From assembly GCA_023402505.1 (NCBI GenBank), contig JAEYGD010000043.1, positions 1 to 41,885 of the forward strand: a DNA stretch of 41,885 nucleotides, read 5' to 3'. This document shows, one piece after another, positions 26,583-35,656 of the stretch (positions are counted from its first letter, which is position 1; every line of letters starts with the position of its first letter). The position numbers and the translations under genes were made by a program. The notes beneath the pieces are model-generated. The model searched no databases. It was not told the DNA's origin and saw nothing but the letters and a program-made list of their open reading frames with translations. This DNA is from Actinomycetes bacterium. GTDB lineage: Bacteria > Actinomycetota > Actinomycetes > Mycobacteriales > Micromonosporaceae.

Positions 26583-27811
26583 GGTTCCACCTTCTGGCCT
26601 TTGCCGATCACCACGATGCCGTTGTCCGAGACGGTGTAGCGCTGCCGGTCCTTCTCCAGGTCCACGCCGATCTCCGCGCCCTCCGGCACGACCACGTTCT
26701 TGTCGAGGATGGCCCGGCGGACCACGGCGTGCCGGCCGATGTCGACGCCCTCCATCAGCACCGCGCCGTCGACGTGCGCCCAGGAGTGGACCTTCACCTT
26801 CGGCGAGACCACCGAGTTCTCCACCAGCGACCCGGAGATCACCGCGCCGGGGGAGATCATCGAGCCAACCGCCCGGCCGACCCGCTCGCCCCACTGGTGG
26901 ACGAACTTCGCCGGCGGGTACGGCGGCTGGTCGGTGTAGATCGGCCACTCGAAGTTGTAGAGGTTGAACACCGGGTGGACGTTGATCAGATCCATGTGGG
27001 CGTCGTAGAAGGAGTCGAGCGTCCCCACGTCACGCCAGTAGCCGCGGTCGCGGTCGGTGCTGCCCGGCACCTCGTTGTCGCGGAAGTCGTAGACGTTGGC
27101 CTCGCCGCGCTCGACCAGCATCGGGATGATGCTGCCGCCCATGTCGTGCTTGCTGGTCTTGTCCTCCGCGTCGCGCTCGACCACCTCGCAGAGCGCCCTC
27201 GTGGTGAACACGTAGTTGCCCATCGAGGCGTAGATCTCGTCCGGCGCGTCGGGCAGCCCGACGGCGTCGGTGGGCTTCTCCCGGAAGGCGCGGATGCGGC
27301 GGCCGTCCTCGCCGACCTCGATCACGCCGAACTGGTCGGCGGTCGACAGCGGCTGCCGGATGCCGGCCACGGTCACCGACGCGCCGGAGGCGATGTGGTC
27401 CTCCACCATCTGCCGGGGATCCATCCGGTAGATGTGGTCGGCGCCGAAGACGATCACGTAGTCGGGCTGCTCGTCGTTGATCAGGTTGAAGCTCTGGTAG
27501 ATCGCGTCGGCCGAGCCGGCGAACCACCACGGGCCGCGGCGCTGCTGCGCGGGCACCGGGGTGACGTAGTTGCCCAGCAGCGTCGACATCCGCCACGTCT
27601 TGGTGATGTGCCGGTCGAGCGAGTGGGACTTGTACTGGGTCAACACGACGATCTTGAGGTACCCGGCGTTGGCCAGGTTGGAGAGCACGAAGTCGACCAT
27701 GCGGTACATCCCGCCGAACGGGACGGCCGGCTTGGCCCGGTCCGTGGTGAGCGGCATCAGGCGCTTGCCCTCCCCACCCGCCAGGACGATCGCGAGCACC
27801 TTGGCAGCCAT
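26579..27811 (-). CDS. glgC: Glucose-1-phosphate adenylyltransferase
   Basis: The 410-residue protein begins VLAIVLAGGEGKRLMPLTTDRAKPAVPFGG, the ADP-glucose pyrophosphorylase nucleotide loop with its catalytic Arg. YVIVFGADHIYRMDPRQM carries the metal-binding Asp, and FREKPTDAVGLPD and YWRDVGTLDSFYDAHMDL are typical of GlgC. The C-terminal third is the left-handed beta-helix regulatory domain. It makes ADP-glucose for the GlgA/GlgM enzyme encoded divergently at 28067. No ribosome site precedes the ATG at 27811, but TAGCGT ends six bases upstream, so the mRNA is probably leaderless. Downstream, overlapping mini-frames lead to pgm. Confidence 0.96.
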   Translation of the reverse strand: MAAKVLAIVLAGGEGKRLMPLTTDRAKPAVPFGGMYRMVDFVLSNLANAGYLKIVVLTQYKSHSLDRHITKTWRMSTLLGNYVTPVPAQQRRGPWWFAGSADAIYQSFNLINDEQPDYVIVFGADHIYRMDPRQMVEDHIASGASVTVAGIRQPLSTADQFGVIEVGEDGRRIRAFREKPTDAVGLPDAPDEIYASMGNYVFTTRALCEVVERDAEDKTSKHDMGGSIIPMLVERGEANVYDFRDNEVPGSTDRDRGYWRDVGTLDSFYDAHMDLINVHPVFNLYNFEWPIYTDQPPYPPAKFVHQWGERVGRAVGSMISPGAVISGSLVENSVVSPKVKVHSWAHVDGAVLMEGVDIGRHAVVRRAILDKNVVVPEGAEIGVDLEKDRQRYTVSDNGIVVIGKGQKVEP

Positions 27812-27817
27812 GTCCCG

Positions 27818-27823
27818 ACGCTA
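27818..27823 (-). promoter_or_regulatory. -10 box for leaderless glgC transcript
   Basis: Read on the minus strand, TAGCGT fits the actinobacterial TANNNT -10 pattern and ends six bases before the glgC ATG, which would place the transcription start at or next to the A of ATG. No clear -35 is seen. Confidence 0.55.
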
Positions 27824-27893
27824 TCGACCCCGCCGTCACTTCACCACTCGTACGGGCACAGTTCCGCAGCCGGTGCGACGTGGCGTTCTGCAC

Positions 27894-27899
27894 TAGGGT
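27894..27899 (+). promoter_or_regulatory. -10 box for a leaderless transcript of the mini-frame/glgA unit
   Basis: TAGGGT fits TANNNT and is followed by seven bases and then the ATG (27907) of the first 27-residue mini-frame. The transcript would thus begin at this ATG and glgA would be the third reading frame on it. No convincing -35 is seen. Confidence 0.55.
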
Positions 27900-27906
27900 T
27901 CCCGGC

Positions 27907-27990
27907 ATGAGCGAGCGCGGCGAGCGAATCATCAGGCTCAGCGTGGAGGTGCCTCATGACGGCGCGCAGCGCAGCGGAGCGCCGGCATGA
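27907..27990 (+). CDS. 27-residue mini-frame 1 upstream of glgA
   Basis: The frame starts MSERGERIIRLSV and ends SGAPA; its TGA overlaps the ATG of the next copy (ATGA at 27987-27990). It begins seven bases after a TAGGGT -10 box and has no ribosome site of its own, consistent with leaderless initiation. The peptide is basic and polar with no recognised domain. Period 80 (84 minus the 4-base overlap) is exactly what keeps the chain of overlapping frames intact. Confidence 0.45.
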   Translation: MSERGERIIRLSVEVPHDGAQRSGAPA

Positions 27991-28039
27991 GCGAGCGCAG
28001 CGAGCGAATCATCAGGCTCAGCGTGGAGGTACCTCATGA
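27956..28039 (+). CDS. Alternative-frame mini-frame with strong ribosome site
   Basis: GGAGGT at 27945-27950 lies five bases before this ATG. The 27-codon frame (MTARSAAERRHE...) ends in a TGA overlapping the ATG of its own copy in the second repeat (28036-28039). It is in a different frame from the MSER... peptides, so the repeat encodes overlapping chains in two frames. Translation is a guess based on the good ribosome site. Confidence 0.3.
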   Translation: MTARSAAERRHERAQRANHQAQRGGTS

Positions 28040-28070
28040 CGGCGCGCAGCGCAGCGGAGCGCCGGCATGA
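27987..28070 (+). CDS. 27-residue mini-frame 2, ATGA-coupled to glgA
   Basis: The frame starts MSERSERIIRLSV and ends SGAPA, differing from copy 1 by one residue (Ser for Gly at position 5). Its TGA overlaps the glgA ATG (28067-28070). GGAG at 28056-28059 lies inside it, seven bases before the glgA start. The layout suggests that ribosomes finishing this frame restart on glgA. Confidence 0.45.
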   Translation: MSERSERIIRLSVEVPHDGAQRSGAPA

Positions 28071-28074
28071 GTAG
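28036..28074 (+). CDS. 12-residue mini-frame crossing the glgA start
   Basis: GGAGGT at 28025-28030 precedes this ATG by five bases. The frame MTARSAAERRHE ends at a TAG inside the beginning of glgA, in another frame. If ribosomes use this strong site they would cross the glgA start, which could either compete with or feed glgA initiation. Confidence 0.25.
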   Translation: MTARSAAERRHE

Positions 28075-29275
28075 CCCCGCCGGGCTGCGTGTCGACCTGC
28101 TCACCCGGGAGTACCCGCCCGAGGTGTACGGCGGCGCCGGGGTGCACGTCGAGTACCTGGCCCGCGAGCTGCGCCGCCTCGCCGACGTGCGGGTCCACTG
28201 CTTCGGCGCGCCGCGCACCGAGCCGGGCGTCACCGCGTACGCCGAACCGGCCGGCCTGGCCGGCGCGAACCCCGCGCTGCGGACCATGGGCGTCGACCTG
28301 GAGATGGCCGCCGGTTGCGCCGGGACCGACGTGGTGCACAGCCACACGTGGTACGCGAACCTGGCCGGGCACACCGCGAAGCTGCTGCACGGCGTGCCCC
28401 ACGTGGTGACCGTGCACAGCCTGGAGCCGTTGCGGCCGTGGAAGGCCGAGCAGCTCGGCGGCGGCTACGCGCTCTCGTCCTGGTGCGAGCGGACGGCGGT
28501 GGAGACCGCCGACGCGGTGATCGCGGTGAGCGCGGGCATGCGGCAGGACGTGCTGACGGCGTACCCGGCGGTGAACCCGGACCGGGTGCGGGTGGTGCAC
28601 AACGGCATCGACACGACGCAGTACGCCCCGGACCGGGCCACCGACGTCGTCGAGCGGCTGGGCATCGACCCGTCCCGGCCCAGCGTGGTCTACGTCGGGC
28701 GGATCACCCGCCAGAAGGGCCTGCCGTACCTGCTGCGGGCCGCCCGCGAGCTGCCGCCGGACACCCAGCTCGTGCTGCTGGCCGGCGCCCCCGACACCCC
28801 GGAGATCGCCGCCGAGGTGGAGGGCCTCGCCGCGGAACTGCGCGCCACCCGCTCGGGGGTGGTGTGGGTGGCCGAGATGCTGCCGAAGCACGAGGTGATC
28901 CAGGTGCTGACGCACGCCACCGTCTTCGTCTGCCCGTCCGTCTACGAGCCGATGGGCATCGTCAACCTGGAGGCGATGGCCTGCGAGACCGCGGTGGTCG
29001 CCACCGCGACCGGCGGGATCCCGGAGGTCGTCGCCGACGACGAGACCGGGCTGCTCGTACCGATCGAGCAGGCCGGCGACGGCAGTGGCCGGCCGCTGGA
29101 CCCGGCGCGGTTCGTGGCCGACCTCGCGACCCGCATCAACGAGCTGCTGGCCGACCCGGCGCGGGCCGCCGAGTTCGGCCGGGCCGGGCGGCGGCGCGCC
29201 GTGGAGCACTTCTCCTGGGACAGGATCGCCCAGCGGACGCTGGAGGTGTACCGGTCGGTCGGCGCCGCCGGGTGA
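28067..29275 (+). CDS. glgA: Glycogen synthase / maltose-1-phosphate synthase (actinobacterial GlgA/GlgM type)
   Basis: The 402-residue GT4 protein is of the short actinobacterial type. LLTREYPPEVYGGAGVHVEYL (N-terminal glycine loop) is followed by DVVHSHTWYANLAG, VVTVHSLEPLRPWK, VVYVGRITRQKGLPYLL and the EX7E motif with Glu294 and Glu302 in YEPMGIVNLEAM. In mycobacteria the homologue beside glgC (Rv1212c, GlgM) mainly makes maltose-1-phosphate from ADP-glucose and glucose-1-phosphate for GlgE. The presence of glgE and glgB nearby suggests the same here, though glucan extension is also possible. The ATG is the last link of the mini-frame chain. The hairpin repeat at 29298 follows the stop. 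Confidence 0.92.
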   Translation: MSSPAGLRVDLLTREYPPEVYGGAGVHVEYLARELRRLADVRVHCFGAPRTEPGVTAYAEPAGLAGANPALRTMGVDLEMAAGCAGTDVVHSHTWYANLAGHTAKLLHGVPHVVTVHSLEPLRPWKAEQLGGGYALSSWCERTAVETADAVIAVSAGMRQDVLTAYPAVNPDRVRVVHNGIDTTQYAPDRATDVVERLGIDPSRPSVVYVGRITRQKGLPYLLRAARELPPDTQLVLLAGAPDTPEIAAEVEGLAAELRATRSGVVWVAEMLPKHEVIQVLTHATVFVCPSVYEPMGIVNLEAMACETAVVATATGGIPEVVADDETGLLVPIEQAGDGSGRPLDPARFVADLATRINELLADPARAAEFGRAGRRRAVEHFSWDRIAQRTLEVYRSVGAAG

Positions 29276-29283
29276 CAGGGCGG

Positions 29284-29352
29284 CTGATCGAATCATCTTC
29301 GGGGAAGGTGCTGCCTCATCCGCCCGCGAGGCAGCACCTTCCCCGAAACTGT
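29284..29352. repeat. Hairpin repeat, copy 1
   Basis: A perfect 20-bp inverted repeat (arms 29298-29317 and 29328-29347, beginning TTCGGGGAAGG) encloses a 10-nt loop. The flanks CTGATCGAATCATC and ACTGTG are shared with copy 2 at 30843-30911. It sits between the convergent glgA and nucleotidyltransferase genes and could terminate both transcripts. No T-run follows. Confidence 0.88.
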
Positions 29353-29357
29353 GCGGC

Positions 29358-30122
29358 TCAGCGAGTGGCTGGCACCGCGGCGAGGCGGATGCGGACCACC
29401 AGATCGTGCAGGGCGTCCAGGGCCGCCGGGGCTGGCCGCTCGGGTAGCGCCGAGGCGTCCCGGGCGGTCTCCAGTTCGGCGCGCAGCCGCGGCACGTCGG
29501 CGGCGAGCCGCTCGGCGACGCCCGACGGCAACGGCCCGTGCTCGGCCTCCCGCTTGGCGGCGATCAGGTCCGGCACGTACGCGATGCCCGCCCCGAGCAC
29601 ACCGAGGTCGGTCTCCAGCCGCCCGGTTCGCATCAGGTGGATCCCGGTGAGCAGGACCCGCAGCGTGTAGAGGGCGGGCTTGAGCTGCCCGGTCCTCGCG
29701 TACATCCGCTCCTGGGTCGTCGCGAATCCGAGGTAGTGGTGCGCGTGGTGGCGGGTGACCAGGCGCAGCGCCAGGGCCGTGAGTTCGGCGTGCACCGGGG
29801 TGGTCACCACCACCAGCGGCGACAGCACCTGTTCCAGTACGTAGCCGTTGCGGCCGGTCAGCAGCCGGGCGAACTTGAGCAGGTCGTGACTGACCACGTC
29901 CAGCTCGACGCCGTCGCGTACTCCGGTGTGCTGCACCGTCTCCGGGCCGGTACGCAGCCCGACCACCTCGGCCGGCGGCAGCAGGTGCGCCGCGCGCAGA
30001 TCCAGGTCGGAGTCGACCGACGCGAACCCGTACAGGTGAGCGCCGCTGACCGTGGCGAACAACAGCGGGTAGGGCAGTTGGCGGGCGACCTCGGCGGCCC
30101 ACGACGGCACGCTGGTCGTCAC
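29358..30122 (-). CDS. Predicted nucleotidyltransferase (COG3541/RlaP-like), paralogue B
   Basis: The 254-residue protein has SGAHLYGFASVDSDLDLRAAHLLP at about 26-49, a polymerase-beta-type nucleotidyltransferase loop (G-x-x-x-YG then DLDLR as the metal-binding acidic pair). A helical region then includes GYVLEQVLSPL, RHHAHHYLGFA and LKPALYTLRVLLTGIHLMRTG, which match the pattern of the YcgL/RlaP family (PF10127). The GTG at 30122 overlaps the upstream paralogue's stop by GTGA and has AGAGGA upstream. Substrate and role are unknown; some relatives are linked to RNA repair. It shares its fold and helical motifs with paralogue A but differs enough that the two are not a recent duplication. Confidence 0.75.
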   Translation of the reverse strand: MTTSVPSWAAEVARQLPYPLLFATVSGAHLYGFASVDSDLDLRAAHLLPPAEVVGLRTGPETVQHTGVRDGVELDVVSHDLLKFARLLTGRNGYVLEQVLSPLVVVTTPVHAELTALALRLVTRHHAHHYLGFATTQERMYARTGQLKPALYTLRVLLTGIHLMRTGRLETDLGVLGAGIAYVPDLIAAKREAEHGPLPSGVAERLAADVPRLRAELETARDASALPERPAPAALDALHDLVVRIRLAAVPATR

Positions 30123-30793
30123 GTCAGGTTCCTCTCCCGTACGGCGGTGAGCAGCCGGTCCACAGCGTCCCGGTCGGGTTGTTCGGGCAGCGTGGTGGCC
30201 GCCGCCGCGTCGGACAGCTCGGCGAGCAGGTCCGCCGCCCAGGCGGCGACCGACTCCCACGCGAACTCGCCGCGGCGCACCGCGAGCAGCCGGTCACGCA
30301 GGTGCCGTACGTCGACCAGGACCTCTCCGGTGCGCAGCACGTGCGTCCCCGCGGTCAGCAGCCGGATCATGTGCATCGCCTGCTTGTGGTTCGTTTCGCC
30401 AGTACGCGCCCGGCGGGCCGCCACCCTGGCGAGCTGATCCCGGGCGTAGCTGCCGTACGTCTGGGCCACCCGGCGGGACAGGAAGGCCTGCCGCGTCGCC
30501 AGCAACCGTTCCCCGTCCACGGTGATCGTCTCGATCAGTGGAGACCAGAGCACCTCCAGCACTGTCGGGTTCCCCTGCAAGGCGAGCACACAGAGGCGTT
30601 CGAACTCCCAGGAGAACTGCTCGACCGCCGGCCCGTCGACGTGGGTGGGTGGCTTGTCCAGGTGCCAGAACGCGCGGGTCGGCGCCACGTACACGCCACG
30701 CCGGTCGTAGTCGGAGCCCGGCCCGTGCAGCCCGTACGCCCGCGACCCGACCACGACGGCGAGCACGGTGTGCCGCTCGACAAGCTCGATCAC
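30119..30793 (-). CDS. Predicted nucleotidyltransferase (COG3541/RlaP-like), paralogue A
   Basis: The 224-residue protein begins IELVERHTVLAVVVGSRAYGLHGPGSDYDRRGVYV, with the GS-x-x-YG loop at about 16-21 and the Asp-Tyr-Asp metal-binding motif at 28-30, the signature of YcgL/RlaP-type nucleotidyltransferases. NPTVLEVLWSPL, HKQAMHMIRLL and LRTGEVLVD correspond to helices in paralogue B. An open frame begins three codons earlier at a GTG (30802), but TACCGT, a TANNNT box, ends seven bases before the GTG at 30793, suggesting a leaderless start there. It forms a two-gene operon with paralogue B, and the pair is bracketed by two hairpin repeats. Function is unknown. Confidence 0.77.
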   Translation of the reverse strand: MIELVERHTVLAVVVGSRAYGLHGPGSDYDRRGVYVAPTRAFWHLDKPPTHVDGPAVEQFSWEFERLCVLALQGNPTVLEVLWSPLIETITVDGERLLATRQAFLSRRVAQTYGSYARDQLARVAARRARTGETNHKQAMHMIRLLTAGTHVLRTGEVLVDVRHLRDRLLAVRRGEFAWESVAAWAADLLAELSDAAAATTLPEQPDRDAVDRLLTAVRERNLT

Positions 30794-30800
30794 GCCCGGC

Positions 30801-30806
30801 ACGGTA
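30801..30806 (-). promoter_or_regulatory. -10 box for the nucleotidyltransferase pair
   Basis: On the minus strand TACCGT matches TANNNT and ends seven bases before the GTG at 30793, as in leaderless actinobacterial transcripts. The choice of start codon rests mainly on this. Confidence 0.4.
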
Positions 30807-30842
30807 CCCGCCCACCGCGCCGCTGGGTCGCGTCGCGCCGCA

Positions 30843-30911
30843 CTGACCGAATCATCTTCGGGGAAGTTGCTGCCTCAGCCGCCCGTGAGGCAGCACTTTC
30901 CCCGAAACTGC
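30843..30911. repeat. Hairpin repeat, copy 2
   Basis: The 20-nt arms at 30857-30876 and 30887-30906 pair with one mismatch and one G-U pair around a 10-nt loop. The sequence matches copy 1 closely in arms, loop and flanks (CTGACCGAATCATC, ACTGCG). Unlike copy 1 it lies between divergently transcribed genes, where a terminator has no obvious use. Confidence 0.88.
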
Positions 30912-30976
30912 GAGCGGACCCGATCGGGGCAGCCTCGACCGGAGCGCTTGGCCGCGCGCGAAGCGATCTTCCGCAG

Positions 30977-30982
30977 TAGGTT
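30977..30982 (+). promoter_or_regulatory. -10 box for leaderless glgE transcript
   Basis: TAGGTT matches TANNNT and ends six bases before the glgE GTG at 30989. There is no ribosome site upstream of the GTG. No -35 with normal spacing is seen. Confidence 0.6.
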
Positions 30983-30988
30983 GAAACG

Positions 30989-33063
<2,075 letters not shown>

Positions 33064-33076
<13 letters not shown>

Positions 33077-35166
33077 TCGCCGGTCACACCCACGACCCGC
33101 ACGCGGTGCTCGGGGCACACCCGGCCGGCGGGCGCACCACGATCCGGACGCTGCGGCGCGGCGCCACCGACGTCGCCGTGCTCGTCGACGGCGAGCGGCA
33201 CCCGACGAAGCGGGTCCACGACGCCGGGATCTTCGAGGCGGTCGTCCCGGGCGAGGCGCTCGACTACCGGGTCGAGGCCGACGGTCACGTCCACGACGAC
33301 CCGTACCGCTACCCGCCCACCCTGGGCGAGCTGGACCTGCACCTGATCGCGGAGGGCCGGCACGAGCGGCTCTGGGAGGCGCTCGGCGCCCGGGTCTTCG
33401 ACGAGGGCGTGGCCTTCAGCGTGTGGGCGCCCAACGCGCGCGGCGTCCGGGTGGTCGGTGACTTCACCGGCTGGGCACCCGACGACGGCTGGCCGATGCG
33501 CTCGCTGGGCCCCACCGGGGTGTGGGAGGTGTTCGTGCCGGGCGTCGGGGTGGGTGCCCGGTACAAGTACCGCGTCCTGGGCCCCGACGGGCACTGGCGG
33601 GACAAGGCCGACCCCCTGGCGGCGTACGCGGAGGTGCCGCCGGCCACCGCCTCGGTGGTGCACCACTCGACCTACGAGTGGGGTGACGCCGACTGGCTGG
33701 CCGCGCGGGCGAAGCGGCGTCCGCACCAGGAGCCGATGAGCGTGTACGAGGTGCACCTCGGCTCGTGGCGGCCCGGCCTCGGCTACCGGGAGCTGGCCGA
33801 GCAGCTGACCGCGTACGTGACCGAGCTGGGCTTCACGCACGTGGAGCTGCTGCCGGTGATGGAGCACCCGTTCGGTGGCTCGTGGGGCTACCAGGTCACC
33901 GGCTACTACGCGCCCACGTCCCGGTTCGGCGACCCGGACGACTTCCGGCATCTGGTCGACACGCTGCACCGGGCCGGGATCGGCGTGATCCTCGACTGGG
34001 TTCCGGCGCACTTCCCGCGCGACGAGTGGGCGTTGGGCCGCTTCGACGGCACCCCCCTGTACGAGCACCCCGACCCGCGCCGCGGCGAGCACCCCGACTG
34101 GGGCACGTACGTCTTCGACTTCGGTCGCCGCGAGGTGCGCAACTTCCTGGTGGCCAACGCGCTCTACTGGTGCGAGGAGTTCCACGTCGACGGGCTGCGG
34201 GTCGACGCGGTTGCCTCGATGCTCTACCTGGACTACTCCCGGGGCGAGGGCCAGTGGGTGCCCAACCAGCACGGCGGCCGGGAGAACCTGGAGGCCATCG
34301 CCTTCATGCAGGAGGCGAACGCGACCGTCTACCGGCACCACCCCGGCGTGGTGCTGATCGCCGAGGAGTCGACGGCCTGGCCGGGCGTCACCCGGTCCAC
34401 CGACACCGGCGGGCTCGGCTTCGGGTTCAAGTGGAACATGGGCTGGATGCACGACACCCTGCTCTACACCTCGAAGGACCCGGTCTACCGGCAGCACCAC
34501 CACCATCAGCTCACGTTCTCCCTGGCGTACGCCTGGAGCGAGAACTACGTGCTGCCGATCAGCCACGACGAGGTGGTGCACGGCAAGGGCTCGCTGGCCG
34601 GGAAGATGCCCGGCGACACCTGGCAGCGGCTCGCGAACGTCCGGGCGCTGCTCGCGTACATGTGGGCGCACCCGGGCAAGCAACTGCTCTTCATGGGCTG
34701 CGAGCTGGCCGACGACCGGGAGTGGAGCGAGGAGCGCGGCCTCGACTGGTATCTGCCGCACGACCCGGCCCGGGCCGGCGTGCAGCGGCTGGTCGGCGAC
34801 CTCAACCGCGTCTACCGGCAGACCCCGGCGCTGTGGGCGCAGGACACCGAGCCGGCCGGCTTCCGCTGGATCGCCGGGGACGACGTCGCCAACAACACCG
34901 TCTCGTTCGTCCGGATCGCCCCGGACGGCGGCACGCTGGTCTGCGTGGCGAACTTCTCGGCGACGCCGCTGGAGGGCTACCGGGTCGGCCTGCCGGCCGC
35001 CGGCACGTGGACCGAGGTGCTCAACACCGACGCGACGCATTACGGCGGGTCGGGCGTGGGCAACCTCGGGCAGGTACGCGCCGAGGACGTGCCCTGGCAC
35101 GGGCTGCCGGCCTCGGCGGCGCTGCGGGTCCCCCCGCTCGGCGTCCTCTGGCTCCGCCCGGCCTGA
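33064..35166 (+). CDS. glgB: 1,4-alpha-glucan branching enzyme
   Basis: The 700-residue protein begins DPHAVLGAHPAGGRTTIRTLRRGA, an N1 domain, then a CBM48 domain (VAFSVWAPNARGVRVVGDFTGW). The GH13 barrel has SWGYQVTGYYAPTSRFG, the nucleophile Asp381 in GLRVDAVASMLYLDYSR and the acid/base Glu434 in LIAEEST. The 53-residue gap is the same as in E. coli GlgB (405/458). PISHDEVVHGKGSL is also conserved. It introduces alpha-1,6 branches into the glucan made by GlgE. The ATG overlaps the end of glgE, with AAGGA about 10 bases upstream. The next gene converges only nine bases away, without an obvious terminator. Confidence 0.97.
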
Positions 35167-35175
35167 CCGGCGCGG

Positions 35176-35553
35176 TCAGCCGTCCTGGAGGTCCTGCACG
35201 GTCCGGGACAGCAGGCAGAACTCGTTGCCGTCCGGATCGGCGAGCACGACCCAGGTCGCGTCGGCGGGCTGCCCCACGTCGACGTGCCGGGCCCCGAGGG
35301 CCAGCAGCCGGTCGAGTTCCTCCGCGGTGGACACACCGTCGGCGCGCAGGTCGAGATGCAGCCGGTTCTTGACGACCTTGGCCTCCGGCACCGTCACCAC
35401 GTCGATCATCGGCCAGGAACGATCGGCGGCCGCGATGGTGATCACCTCGGCGTCCTCGTCGACGACCTGCCAGCCGAGGACCGCGCACCAGAACTCGGCG
35501 ATCAGTCGCGGACGGGCGGTGTCGATGGCGATGACGGCGAGACGGCTCGGCAT
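35176..35553 (-). CDS. VOC-fold (glyoxalase/bleomycin-resistance-like) protein
   Basis: The 125-residue protein has the paired beta-alpha-beta-beta-beta units of the VOC superfamily: RLAVIAIDTARPRLIAEFWCAVLGWQVVDED in the first half and KNRLHLDLRADGVSTAEELDRLLALGARHVDVG with WVVLADPDGNEFCLL in the second. His and Glu in LHLDL and NEFCLL are likely metal or ligand contacts. GGAGGATG lies just upstream of the ATG at 35553. Members range from dioxygenases to drug-binding proteins, and the substrate here cannot be told. There is no link to glycogen beyond position. Confidence 0.88.
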   Translation of the reverse strand: MPSRLAVIAIDTARPRLIAEFWCAVLGWQVVDEDAEVITIAAADRSWPMIDVVTVPEAKVVKNRLHLDLRADGVSTAEELDRLLALGARHVDVGQPADATWVVLADPDGNEFCLLSRTVQDLQDG

Positions 35554-35656
35554 GGGTTCATCCTCCCTCCGACCGTGACGCCGCGGGGAGCGGGCCGGGC
35601 TCGACCTGTCGTCGGGCCCGCCCGCGCCCCGCGTGTCCCGGGGGACGCCTACCGGC

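Larger units (their letters stand above)
27904..28069 (+). repeat. 80-bp tandem repeat ending at the glgA start codon
   Basis: Two consecutive 80-bp copies (27904-27983 and 27984-28063) differ at only two sites (27919 G versus 27999 A; 27951 G versus 28031 A). They are followed by the first bases of a third unit, which supply the glgA ATG at 28067. Each unit contains GGAGGT five bases before an internal ATG, GGAG seven bases before the next unit's ATG, and the 9-mer CGAATCATC. The near identity indicates recent duplication or maintenance by selection or recombination. Confidence 0.92.

Noticed and set aside
27904..28069. Possible CRISPR array
   Set aside because: The two copies are directly adjacent 80-bp units with no spacers, and no cas genes are nearby.
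29284..30911. The hairpin pair as inverted repeats of a single transposon
   Set aside because: The two copies are in direct, not inverted, orientation, and the genes between them are not transposases.
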